A stretch of DNA of 64,000 nucleotides from Mediterraneibacter butyricigenes (lineage in GTDB: Bacteria > Bacillota > Clostridia > Lachnospirales > Lachnospiraceae), in NCBI RefSeq assembly GCF_003574295.1, contig NZ_BHGK01000001.1:1116001-1180000 (forward strand), read 5' to 3'. Positions 35,067 to 42,136 of the stretch are shown piece by piece. The translations under genes were made by a program, and so were the position numbers. Each line of letters opens with the position of its first letter. Within the stretch, counting starts at the first letter, position 1. The notes under the pieces are model-generated. The model did not search any database. It was not told the origin of the DNA and saw only the letters and a program-made list of their open reading frames with translations.

Positions 35067-35357
35067 TTATGGCGTGTCCCCGGATTTTGGCAGGTTTGCA
35101 GTCAATTCCGCAGCCCCCGGAAGATGGGACAGGGCAATCAGAAATGTTTTGACCTCCGCGCCGGAAAGGTCGGGAGCCAGCGGGAAAATCCCCTCCAAAA
35201 CGGCTCCGCGCTCAATCAGGCGGCGGGTGCGACCCCTGCGTTCTTCGTTCCGCTGCTTGTTCTCCAAAATCTTCTTTCGGTTTTCAAGCTGCCGAATCTC
35301 CTTCAGGACTTTCTCCCGTTCTTCTTTTTGGGGGTGGGCTGTAATTTTTTCGTTCAT
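35067..35357 (-). CDS. DUF3847 family small protein (element C)
   Basis: A 96-residue helical protein. A coiled coil in residues 8-50 is followed by RRTRRLIERGAVLEGIFPLA, the counterpart of the conserved block in the element A protein. The ATG at 35357 has AGAGGTG 6 bases upstream. Adjacent to oriT in both elements, it is a candidate relaxosome accessory protein. Confidence 0.75.
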   Translation of the reverse strand: MNEKITAHPQKEEREKVLKEIRQLENRKKILENKQRNEERRGRTRRLIERGAVLEGIFPLAPDLSGAEVKTFLIALSHLPGAAELTANLPKSGDTP

Positions 35358-35385
35358 GTCAGGCACCTCTTTTCTTTGGAAATAC

Positions 35386-35847
35386 TCATAGATTGACCGT
35401 CCATTTCTGACGCGCAAAGTACCGGCGCAGTCTCCGCAGTGCGGCATGGATGGATTTTCCCGCCTGTGATGGCGTGATACCCTCCATTGCGGCAATATCT
35501 TTCACTTTCATACCCAGCATATAGCGGGCGTGAACACGGCGAGCCTGCATAGGCGGCAGGGAAGAAATGGCTTCGTACAATCGCCGTATCAGTTCTTCGT
35601 ATTCGGCTAATTCTTCTTTTTCTATCAGGTAGTCCTCCGGCGATGGCTGCGCCCAGCCGATGGCGGCATTTTCGATTCCATCGTTACAGTCGAGGGAATA
35701 AAATGCCTTATACCGGAACATCTTGCGCTCTCTGGCAGCCTCGGCTCTCTTATCCAGAAGAAACGCTTCGACGATCTCATCGGACACCTCCACACAAATG
35801 TCCTCTTTGCAAAATGGATAATATTGTTTGAGATTGATGGTCTGCAT
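35386..35847 (-). CDS. Sigma-like regulator 1 of 3 (element C)
   Basis: A 153-residue protein. Its N-terminus (MQTINLKQYYPFCKEDICVE) is shared with the next gene. The C-terminal sigma region 4-like helix-turn-helix reads LPPMQARRVHARYMLGMKVK then IAAMEGITPSQAGKSIHAAL. The start at 35847 is chosen because GAGGG lies 7 bases upstream. It lacks a full region 2, so it may be a transcription factor rather than a true sigma factor. It overlaps nothing, but ends 10 bases from the start region of the second copy. Confidence 0.75.
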   Translation of the reverse strand: MQTINLKQYYPFCKEDICVEVSDEIVEAFLLDKRAEAARERKMFRYKAFYSLDCNDGIENAAIGWAQPSPEDYLIEKEELAEYEELIRRLYEAISSLPPMQARRVHARYMLGMKVKDIAAMEGITPSQAGKSIHAALRRLRRYFARQKWTVNL

Positions 35848-35857
35848 AGGCATGCCC

Positions 35858-36310
35858 TCACTCTGTTTGGAAAAGGCCATCATAGCAGCGGCGCATATTC
35901 CGCAGACCCCGGCGGATGGCAACGCTAACCTTGCTGCTGTGGACGCCCTCTATCCGAGAGATTTCCGGCTGCTTGATACCAGCAATGTAGTAGGCGTGAA
36001 CACGGCGGGCCTGTGTCGGAGTGGCATGAGCCAGAGCCGCAGGCAGAGCTGCAATCAGGCGCAGACGGGTGGTCATTTCTTCTCGTTCCACCAGAATATC
36101 CTCCGGCGATCTGCCGTGTTCCAGCGCGTAGTTCTCCGTCCAGCTATATGCGTCCAGGGAGTACCAGGCGCGGTGGTAGACCTTCCGGCGCTCATAGTTG
36201 TTCATCTCGCGCTGGGCCTGCCGCATGGCCTCCCAGACCTCGTCGCTGACCTCTACAAACTCGTCGTGCCGGTAGTGGGTATAAATCCACCGCAGATTGA
36301 TTGTTTTCAT
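35858..36310 (-). CDS. Sigma-like regulator 2 of 3 (element C)
   Basis: A 150-residue paralogue of the preceding protein. It shares the start MKTINLRWIYTHYRHDEFVE, the YHRAWYSLDAYSWTENYALE middle (compare YKAFYSLDCNDGIENAAIG) and the ATPTQARRVHAYYIAGIKQP region 4-like HTH. AGGAGG is ideally placed before the ATG at 36310. The two genes look like an old tandem duplication. Confidence 0.75.
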   Translation of the reverse strand: MKTINLRWIYTHYRHDEFVEVSDEVWEAMRQAQREMNNYERRKVYHRAWYSLDAYSWTENYALEHGRSPEDILVEREEMTTRLRLIAALPAALAHATPTQARRVHAYYIAGIKQPEISRIEGVHSSKVSVAIRRGLRNMRRCYDGLFQTE

Positions 36311-36335
36311 AGGCTTACCTCCTGAAAATGGGAGA

Positions 36336-36361
36336 GGCGGACAGCTCGTCCGCTGTCCGCC
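36336..36361 (-). terminator. Hairpin between sigma-like genes 2 and 3
   Basis: GGCGGACAG (36336-36344) pairs with CTGTCCGCC (36353-36361) around an 8-base loop. It lies upstream of sigma-like gene 2 and after gene 3, and may partly separate their transcription. No long U-run follows. Confidence 0.45.
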
Positions 36362-36413
36362 CCTCGCTGAGATAAGGGAAATGATCCCTTTCACTTGGTA
36401 GCCAGAAAACAGG

Positions 36414-36827
36414 TCATTCGTTAAGCCTGTTCTCAAAGAAATTTATAAATTTTTTTCTGACCGCCTCCACACTTTGATACACAGCCACTTTGGAGCAGCC
36501 GCACAGCACACCGATCTCTGCAAGGCTCAGCCCGTCAAGCGCATAGAGCAGGAACCGGCGGCGCTGGGCCTCGGTACAGGTGTCCAGAACAGCCATCAGC
36601 TCATGCAGCGTTTCCATGCGGCAAAGGTATTCCTCCGGCGTTTCGCCGTAGACCCCTACACCCTCGGTGGTAATGATGTACTCGTCAAACTCCCGGTCAT
36701 CCCAATGCCGCCGCTGTTCATGGAACAGGTTCTCCGTTTTATGATCGGCCCGGTCAAGAAATTCATAGACTTCCAGCGTAACCTCCACGGCCACAGCTTG
36801 TCCGTTATAATTGATGGTAACTTCCAT
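36414..36827 (-). CDS. Sigma-like regulator 3 of 3 (element C)
   Basis: A 137-residue protein with the same layout: a short beta-rich N-terminus (MEVTINYNGQAVAVEVTLEV), an acidic middle with PEEYLCRMETLHELMAVLDT, and a region 4-like HTH, RRRFLLYALDGLSLAEIGVL then GCSKVAVYQSVEAVRKKFI. It is more distant from copies 1 and 2 than they are from each other. The ATG at 36827 follows GGAGG at 8 bases. Confidence 0.72.
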   Translation of the reverse strand: MEVTINYNGQAVAVEVTLEVYEFLDRADHKTENLFHEQRRHWDDREFDEYIITTEGVGVYGETPEEYLCRMETLHELMAVLDTCTEAQRRRFLLYALDGLSLAEIGVLCGCSKVAVYQSVEAVRKKFINFFENRLNE

Positions 36828-36840
36828 CTGCCTTTCCTCC

Positions 36841-36922
36841 ATTCAGATTTTTTGGGTAAATCTGAATGGGGCGGCGGAGAACGGCACCGGGGATAAAGTT
36901 CGGGCCATGCTGACCCGATGTT
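36841..36922. repeat. Hairpin plus TCGGG/CCCGA motif shared with element A
   Basis: ATTCAGATTT and AAATCTGAAT (36841-36850, 36858-36867) form a perfect stem just upstream of sigma-like gene 3. The stretch at 36895-36922 (AAAGTTCGGG, CA, TGACCCGATGT) matches 12875-12900 of element A. Both lie at the border between backbone and cargo. No gene is supported in 36828-37104. Confidence 0.55.
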
Positions 36923-37104
36923 CCGGCTCCATAGGGACAAAAAAGCGCCCGGACGGCATAAAGCCATACGAGCGTAATAGAGTATATTTTGCTGTTTAGT
37001 TACATGGTATAGTGCATACTGCTGACCACATTGCTCCGCTGCCGGGAGCAGGCTTTTTTTAGCTGGTGCAGATCATGGATACTGTGAAAAGACGCAAACA
37101 TAGA

Positions 37105-37346
37105 CACGGCGGCATTCTCCTATATGCCGCCGTGGATTTACACGGTGTTGGGTCGTCGTTGGTTTAGGGTAGACGAAAAGAAACGGCGGCTCTGATTTCT
37201 CAAAACCGCCGCCAGGGTATCTAGAGTAAGCGCACAAAATCAACCTGCCCAGCTACGGTTTTTTTCTTTCCCCATTAGGCGGGGCAGGTTTAAAAGAATA
37301 TGAAAAGCCGATAACAGCAGTCATGTTAGCCTGCGTGTTATCGGCT
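37105..37346 (-). terminator. Three hairpins downstream of the ABC operon
   Basis: The stems are CACGGCGGCA/TGCCGCCGTG (37105-37114, 37124-37133), CGGCGG/CCGCCG (37184-37189, 37206-37211) and AGCCGATAACA/TGTTATCGGCT (37306-37316, 37336-37346). On the minus strand the last two are each followed by T-rich sequence, which fits tandem terminators for the transporter operon. The rest of 36828-37531 holds no supportable gene. Confidence 0.6.
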
Positions 37347-37531
37347 CTGCGTCTATGCGTCTGGCTCTCTAATAACGGATATATTCAGTTGCTTTACATG
37401 AATGAGCGTTTCCTGTTTACATTTTGGACAGAACAAGGGGAAATTCCTTAATTCCGTGTCAATTCGTATTTTTATTCGGGTTTTATTATGGCATATAGGA
37501 CAACTAACCCAACTTGTCTCTTTCATCAAAA

Positions 37532-38638
37532 TTACCCCGTAACTTGATGTTTCTTTGATATATTTTTTGTTAGTCTATAAAATACGAATATCAATCCAAC
37601 ATTAAGGATGATCATAAAGACCGGCTGGCTCATACCGAAATATGTTTTCATATCAGAAAATATACCGTTTGTATGAAGCATAAAAATCGGGCAAATTTCC
37701 TGCATTTTTTGTAAAACAGGAAGGCTATCATTAAAATCAAACACAACTGGCAAGAAGCAGATGACGCAAGAAGTAATAAGCGCTGTAACAGGAGAACTCA
37801 TTTGAGCACTTAAAAACAATGTAATAGTTGTCAAGGCTACAATCCCAAAAATATTCAATATTACAGAGATAAAGAACATTTGCAAAAAGGTCAAATTATA
37901 TATTGAAGAAGCATAATGTAATGAAGATTGAATGCTTACATTCCACCCCTGTAACCCATAGGTACAGCCATACAGAACTAAATTTAGCAGTAAATACAAG
38001 AGGTATGTGCCAATTACAACTTCCAAGGCCGCTATAATTTTTGAAGTTGTGAGTTTGGTTCGGCCATACCGAGCCGAATAAATAATGCTATCTGTATGAA
38101 GTGCATACTCTTCTGAGAAAACAGGAGATAGAGTGATTACAACAATTAAACATATCATTATGGACAAGATGCTCCCCATTCCAGATAATAGCTTATCCCA
38201 GCCATCACAATATCCTAAAGTCACAGTTGGACTATTTGGATATGCTGTTTCGAGTGACTTAAAACTACCATCAGAATTTGTCAAATATTCCAGAATCGCC
38301 GCTTGGTCACGATAAACATGAACAGCAGAAAAAGCAGAATTTTCATCTTGTCCAACAGTTGCTTGTTTTGCTTGGTCGATTTTTTCTTGCATAGTAAGTA
38401 ATGTATTTTGAGAGAGTTTTCCTTCAAATATTTCTGCTACTTCCTTCCGTTGTTCAATGGCTGTAAAACCGCTTGCTAATGCCATTTTTTCAAGGTCATA
38501 ATCATAGAAAACATTTTGATAATTAAATTGAAAAAAGAAAAAATAGGCAACGATAAGAACCACACCAGCTAAAAACAACATTCGTGTTTGCTTTCTCGAA
38601 CATATTTTATTTCGTTCTGCTTTTATCATTTCATTCAT
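37532..38638 (-). CDS. ABC-2-type transporter permease (element C cargo)
   Basis: A 368-residue membrane protein. One helix lies near the N-terminus (MLFLAGVVLIVAYFFFFQF), followed by an extracellular segment of about 130 residues, then five helices in the C-terminal half. This is the ABC-2 permease pattern. The ATG at 38638 overlaps the ATPase stop. The genes of this operon are AT-rich compared with the rest of the element. The substrate is unknown; peptide antibiotic export or immunity is a guess based on similar operons. Confidence 0.78.
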   Translation of the reverse strand: MNEMIKAERNKICSRKQTRMLFLAGVVLIVAYFFFFQFNYQNVFYDYDLEKMALASGFTAIEQRKEVAEIFEGKLSQNTLLTMQEKIDQAKQATVGQDENSAFSAVHVYRDQAAILEYLTNSDGSFKSLETAYPNSPTVTLGYCDGWDKLLSGMGSILSIMICLIVVITLSPVFSEEYALHTDSIIYSARYGRTKLTTSKIIAALEVVIGTYLLYLLLNLVLYGCTYGLQGWNVSIQSSLHYASSIYNLTFLQMFFISVILNIFGIVALTTITLFLSAQMSSPVTALITSCVICFLPVVFDFNDSLPVLQKMQEICPIFMLHTNGIFSDMKTYFGMSQPVFMIILNVGLIFVFYRLTKNISKKHQVTG

Positions 38639-39506
38639 GCTCGGATACCTCCGTAAAATAGTATAAATACAAATCTTCCAATGTTGGATCAACATTCCAA
38701 GCGGTTCTGCATGGTGCTTCTTGAGAAATAATCCTCAGCCGTTCTGCACCATTATTATGTTTCAGATTTGCTGTTACATAGTTCAATTCTAATTCTTCGG
38801 CCTCTTTTCGAGATACATCACATTCCCAAACACATTTTTCAATCGGCTTCAAAATTTCTTCTGGAGAACCATGTTGAATTAACTCGCCATTTTTCATAAT
38901 CAGAATCTCATTTGCGATATATTCAACATCAGAAACAATGTGAGTGGACAAAATTACAATTCTATTTTCTGCCAAAGAACTAATCAGATTTCTAAACCGC
39001 ACCCGCTCTTTCGGGTCAAGTCCAGCTGTAGGTTCATCCAAAATCAAAATACGGGGATCGTTTAGTAATGCTTGAGCAATTCCCAAGCGTTGTTTCATAC
39101 CGCCGGAAAAAGTTTTGATTTTTTCGTTTTTCTGTGTGAGCAGATCAACAACCTGCAACAGCTCCATTGTGCGATTATGGGCTTTTTTAGGCGGCAGCCC
39201 CTTTATTGCAGAGATATACATCAAAAATTTATACGCTGTAAAGTTAGGATAATAGCCAAAATTTTGTGGCAGGTAGCCTAAGATATTACGATATTTCTCG
39301 CCCAAATCATGAATGTTTTTCCCGTTAAAAAAAATGGCTCCTTTCGTTTCAGTTTGGACATCGCAAATAATTCGCATCAAAGTTGTCTTGCCCGCACCAT
39401 TTGCCCCGAGTAGACCATAAACACCATTTGTTAATTTTGCGCTGAAATGATTTACAGCTTTTTTTCTTCCATATTCTTTTGAAAGATCATTTATTGTAAG
39501 TTCCAT
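38631..39506 (-). CDS. ABC transporter ATP-binding protein (element C cargo)
   Basis: A 291-residue ATPase. Walker A is GANGAGKTTLM (about residue 37), signature FSGGMKQRLGIAQALL, Walker [20 protein letters not shown]-loop VILSTHIVSDVE. It belongs to the CcmA/BcrA-type group of bacterial drug and lantibiotic exporters. The ATG at 39506 follows GGAG at 7 bases and overlaps the end of the membrane protein gene. It is the energy partner of the permease that follows. Confidence 0.88.
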   Translation of the reverse strand: MELTINDLSKEYGRKKAVNHFSAKLTNGVYGLLGANGAGKTTLMRIICDVQTETKGAIFFNGKNIHDLGEKYRNILGYLPQNFGYYPNFTAYKFLMYISAIKGLPPKKAHNRTMELLQVVDLLTQKNEKIKTFSGGMKQRLGIAQALLNDPRILILDEPTAGLDPKERVRFRNLISSLAENRIVILSTHIVSDVEYIANEILIMKNGELIQHGSPEEILKPIEKCVWECDVSRKEAEELELNYVTANLKHNNGAERLRIISQEAPCRTAWNVDPTLEDLYLYYFTEVSEHE

Positions 39507-40264
39507 ATCAATTCTCCAATCATTTTTTCTTTTTTCAAGTACAGTTGAAGTGTTTTCCCTAATAGGATAATAGATAACACATAAAATCCAATCCATCCCC
39601 AGAACATAGACGCTTCAAATATAAATCGCTGATGGAGTACAAGAGAAAATGTTCCAGAAAGAAAAATCATACAAGCGATTAAATGATACAAGCTATCGTT
39701 CGTCCTGCTTTTCGCACATATAAAAAGATAACAAGTGCAAGAAATATTAAATGGAATCAAACCATACAACACCATTTCAATCATTGATTTCTGGTAAATA
39801 TATGCCATTGAAATTAAAATGACTGTTATTAGGAAAAGGTTGATTACTCCAATAATCAGCATACGACCTGCTACAATTTTTACCAGCGTTGTTCTACTAG
39901 ACTGTTCAATTTCCCACATACCATAGATGTTGCTTTTAGATATTTCTATTGCACCTAATAACGCAAGGAATGGAACCATAACTGCAAGGATTGTCAATGG
40001 ATAATAAAATGGAACCCTCCATTGGCCCAGGATACATGCTAATAATACTGCACATATAGTGAGTATTATTTGAACAATCCAGAAAGAAAGCGGCAGAAAT
40101 TGAAGTTGGTTCAATATAATATCTCGCATTGAATTTTTATTGAATTCAGAACTATTCATGTAACTTTTTCCGGCTACGATTACTGCTTTAATTTTAGGTT
40201 CAGATGGAGCAGGCGTTTCACAACTCTGCAACCATTCTAATACATCATTTTGTTTTTGGGTCAT
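39491..40264 (-). CDS. Six-helix membrane protein between ECF sigma and ABC genes
   Basis: A 257-residue protein. A cytoplasmic N-terminus of about 55 residues is followed by six hydrophobic helices. It has no recognised motif. It starts exactly at the sigma stop (overlap of a few bases) with GGAGG upstream. By position it could be a membrane anti-sigma factor whose N-terminal segment holds the sigma factor, or a second permease. Both are inference. Confidence 0.7.
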   Translation of the reverse strand: MTQKQNDVLEWLQSCETPAPSEPKIKAVIVAGKSYMNSSEFNKNSMRDIILNQLQFLPLSFWIVQIILTICAVLLACILGQWRVPFYYPLTILAVMVPFLALLGAIEISKSNIYGMWEIEQSSRTTLVKIVAGRMLIIGVINLFLITVILISMAYIYQKSMIEMVLYGLIPFNISCTCYLFICAKSRTNDSLYHLIACMIFLSGTFSLVLHQRFIFEASMFWGWIGFYVLSIILLGKTLQLYLKKEKMIGELIWNLQ

Positions 40265-40809
40265 ACATTATCGCCTCCTCTAAAATCAGCCAAATATCGT
40301 TCCAGTTTTTTAATCCCCTGTTGGAGCCTAGATTTTACAGTAGAAACACTAGCTTTTGTAATGGTTGCAATCTCTCGGATTTTCAAATCATAATAAAATC
40401 GTAAAATGATGACCTCTTTTTGATAGTCCGGTAATGTGTTGATTGCATATTGAATTTGCGCTTTAAGTTCGTTAAGCTCAATTTTTTCAAAGGCATTATC
40501 AGTATCTTCTATATCTTCAAGAGTTTCTAAATCCATATACAGGGGTTTTGCTTTCTTAGTATAATTGTTACAGGTATTAACAGCAATCGTTAGCAGGTAG
40601 TTTTGAAATTTCCCGATCTTTCGTACTGATTGAATATTCTCCAACAATTTCAAGAAAACATCTTGTGTAATATCTGCGGCGGTATCTGGATCGCCGTTCA
40701 ATCGCCGACAACAAAATAGATAAATTGACTGATAATATTTTCGGACAATTATCTCAAATGCATCTGTGTCACCCGACTGGATTTTTTTAATTAGTATGAA
40801 ATCTTCGAT
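40261..40809 (-). CDS. ECF sigma factor with no standard start codon
   Basis: The frame encodes about 182 residues: IEDFILIKKIQSGDTDAFEI as region 2 start, then AADITQDVFLKLLENIQSVR, and region 4 in LPDYQKEVIILRFYYDLKIR with IREIATITKASVSTVKSRLQ. The natural N-terminus falls at an ATC (40807-40809) placed properly after a GGCGGTGA site; no ATG, GTG or TTG lies there. The next usable start (TTG near 40703) would remove most of region 2. Either ATC is used or an ATG has mutated. It heads the ABC operon. Confidence 0.75.
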   Translation of the reverse strand: MEDFILIKKIQSGDTDAFEIIVRKYYQSIYLFCCRRLNGDPDTAADITQDVFLKLLENIQSVRKIGKFQNYLLTIAVNTCNNYTKKAKPLYMDLETLEDIEDTDNAFEKIELNELKAQIQYAINTLPDYQKEVIILRFYYDLKIREIATITKASVSTVKSRLQQGIKKLERYLADFRGGDNV

Positions 40810-41044
40810 ACCGTGTCACCGCCTTCCATGTGTAAAACGCCTTACACTTAATATACAACTGAGTAACCCAAAAGGATTTAACTTTAGAAATTTTTCTTTT
40901 ACTTTTTTCATTTCCCTTCTATTGTAATTCCTGTTCTTGAAAAATATAAGATGTAATATATGAATTATAAACTTCAATCAACCTGCATATAGCAACATTC
41001 CACGGGCAAAGTATGAATTATACAATGTAACAGGGTGATGCTAT

Positions 41045-41413
41045 ATGGCAAAGGTTGAAGATTGTCCCGGTTTTGAAACCTTCGGTGCAGATGTCAAAGC
41101 CGCACGAGAGGCAAGGCGTCTGGCACGAAAAACATTGGCAGAAATGGTTGGGATTGAATGGCGGTATCTTGCCAACATTGAGAATCAAGGTGCGATTCCG
41201 AGCCTGCCCGTGATGATCCAGTTGATTAAGGTCTGCGGACTTCCCGTGGAACGGTATTTTAACCCGGAGATCATGCGGGAAGAAAGCGAACAGCGGCAGC
41301 GGGTCAGCCACAAGCTGAAACTCTGCCCTGAAGAATACCTGCCGATTATCGAAGGTGCCATAGACGGGGCGCTCAAAATGGAACAGACTGCGAAGCAGAA
41401 GGAGGACGCATAA
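41045..41413 (+). CDS. XRE-family regulator (element C)
   Basis: A 122-residue protein with an N-terminal HTH: FGADVKAAREARRLARKTLA then MVGIEWRYLANIENQGAIPS and IQLIKVCGLPVERYF. A C-terminal helical extension follows. AGGGTG precedes the ATG weakly. It is transcribed away from the ECF sigma operon across a 235-base AT-rich region that should contain both promoters, and it is convergent with the tnpX-tnpV unit. Confidence 0.8.
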   Translation: MAKVEDCPGFETFGADVKAAREARRLARKTLAEMVGIEWRYLANIENQGAIPSLPVMIQLIKVCGLPVERYFNPEIMREESEQRQRVSHKLKLCPEEYLPIIEGAIDGALKMEQTAKQKEDA

Positions 41414-41440
41414 TCGCGGCCTCCTTCTGGCATTTCTATA

Positions 41441-41740
41441 TCAAGGTTCCCGGCACTTTTCCAAAAGTTCCCGACACCTCTGCTGGATTTCTCCGGTTTC
41501 TGTCACAGTCAGGTCACGGTCATTTCCAGTAATCTTATCTTCCAGAAAGTTGGCGTATGTACCCAACAAAGCGTTCCGTAAATCCTCCGGGGTTTTCTGT
41601 ATTTCAGCGCTGTACCAGTCATTCCGGTGGGGTTCCCATGCCATCAATGTATAACCGTGGCTGGTCTGAACCACCTCATACAGTGGATCATCATCCAGAT
41701 ATGCCTGAAACACTTTCAAAATCTTTTCAAAGGTCAGCAT
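41441..41740 (-). CDS. Unrecognised small protein downstream of tnpV
   Basis: A 99-residue acidic protein (MLTFEKILKVFQAYLDDDPL onward). The ATG at 41740 follows GGGAGGTG at 6 bases. It contains YTLMAWEPHRNDWYSAEIQ and a helical C-terminus, with no membrane segment. I do not recognise the family. It is the last gene of the tnpX-tnpV transcription unit. Confidence 0.65.
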   Translation of the reverse strand: MLTFEKILKVFQAYLDDDPLYEVVQTSHGYTLMAWEPHRNDWYSAEIQKTPEDLRNALLGTYANFLEDKITGNDRDLTVTETGEIQQRCRELLEKCREP

Positions 41741-41756
41741 TTCCCGCACCTCCCAT

Positions 41757-42110
41757 TCAGCTGCAAATCAGTTCCCTGATTAAAATTTCCTCAATCTGTG
41801 CCGTTAATGTGTTCATCAGCCCCACCCAACGCATAGGGTCACAGGCTTTCAGTTCTTCCGTGACCCCCGTAGTCTCCATCATGTGAGGCAACATAGTGTC
41901 CACACGCTCCTGCGCTGTCCGGTCAATCTCTATCAGGTGTGGATACAGCTTCTCGCTCATCAGCAGATGGTTGTAGAGAATGGGGCGATGTTCCTTTAGG
42001 TAGGATTTTCGCATTCTGCCGTACTTGCCGATAGAAGTTTCCGGCTGTTCAGAAAGTTTTAGGTTGGGTATATCATAATCTCCACAACGAATGTAAGTCA
42101 ACTTACTCAT
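41757..42110 (-). CDS. tnpV: Transposon-encoded TnpV-like protein (element C)
   Basis: A 117-residue TnpV homologue: YIRCGDYDIPNLKLSEQPE, GKYGRMRKSYLKEHRP, and a C-terminal AQIEEILIRELICS. The start at 42110 is preferred over the ATG two codons earlier because GGAG then stands at a workable distance. It lies directly after tnpX, as in Tn4451 and element B. Confidence 0.82.
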   Translation of the reverse strand: MSKLTYIRCGDYDIPNLKLSEQPETSIGKYGRMRKSYLKEHRPILYNHLLMSEKLYPHLIEIDRTAQERVDTMLPHMMETTGVTEELKACDPMRWVGLMNTLTAQIEEILIRELICS

Positions 42111-42136
42111 ATTCATTCTCCTTTGCTTCGTGATGA

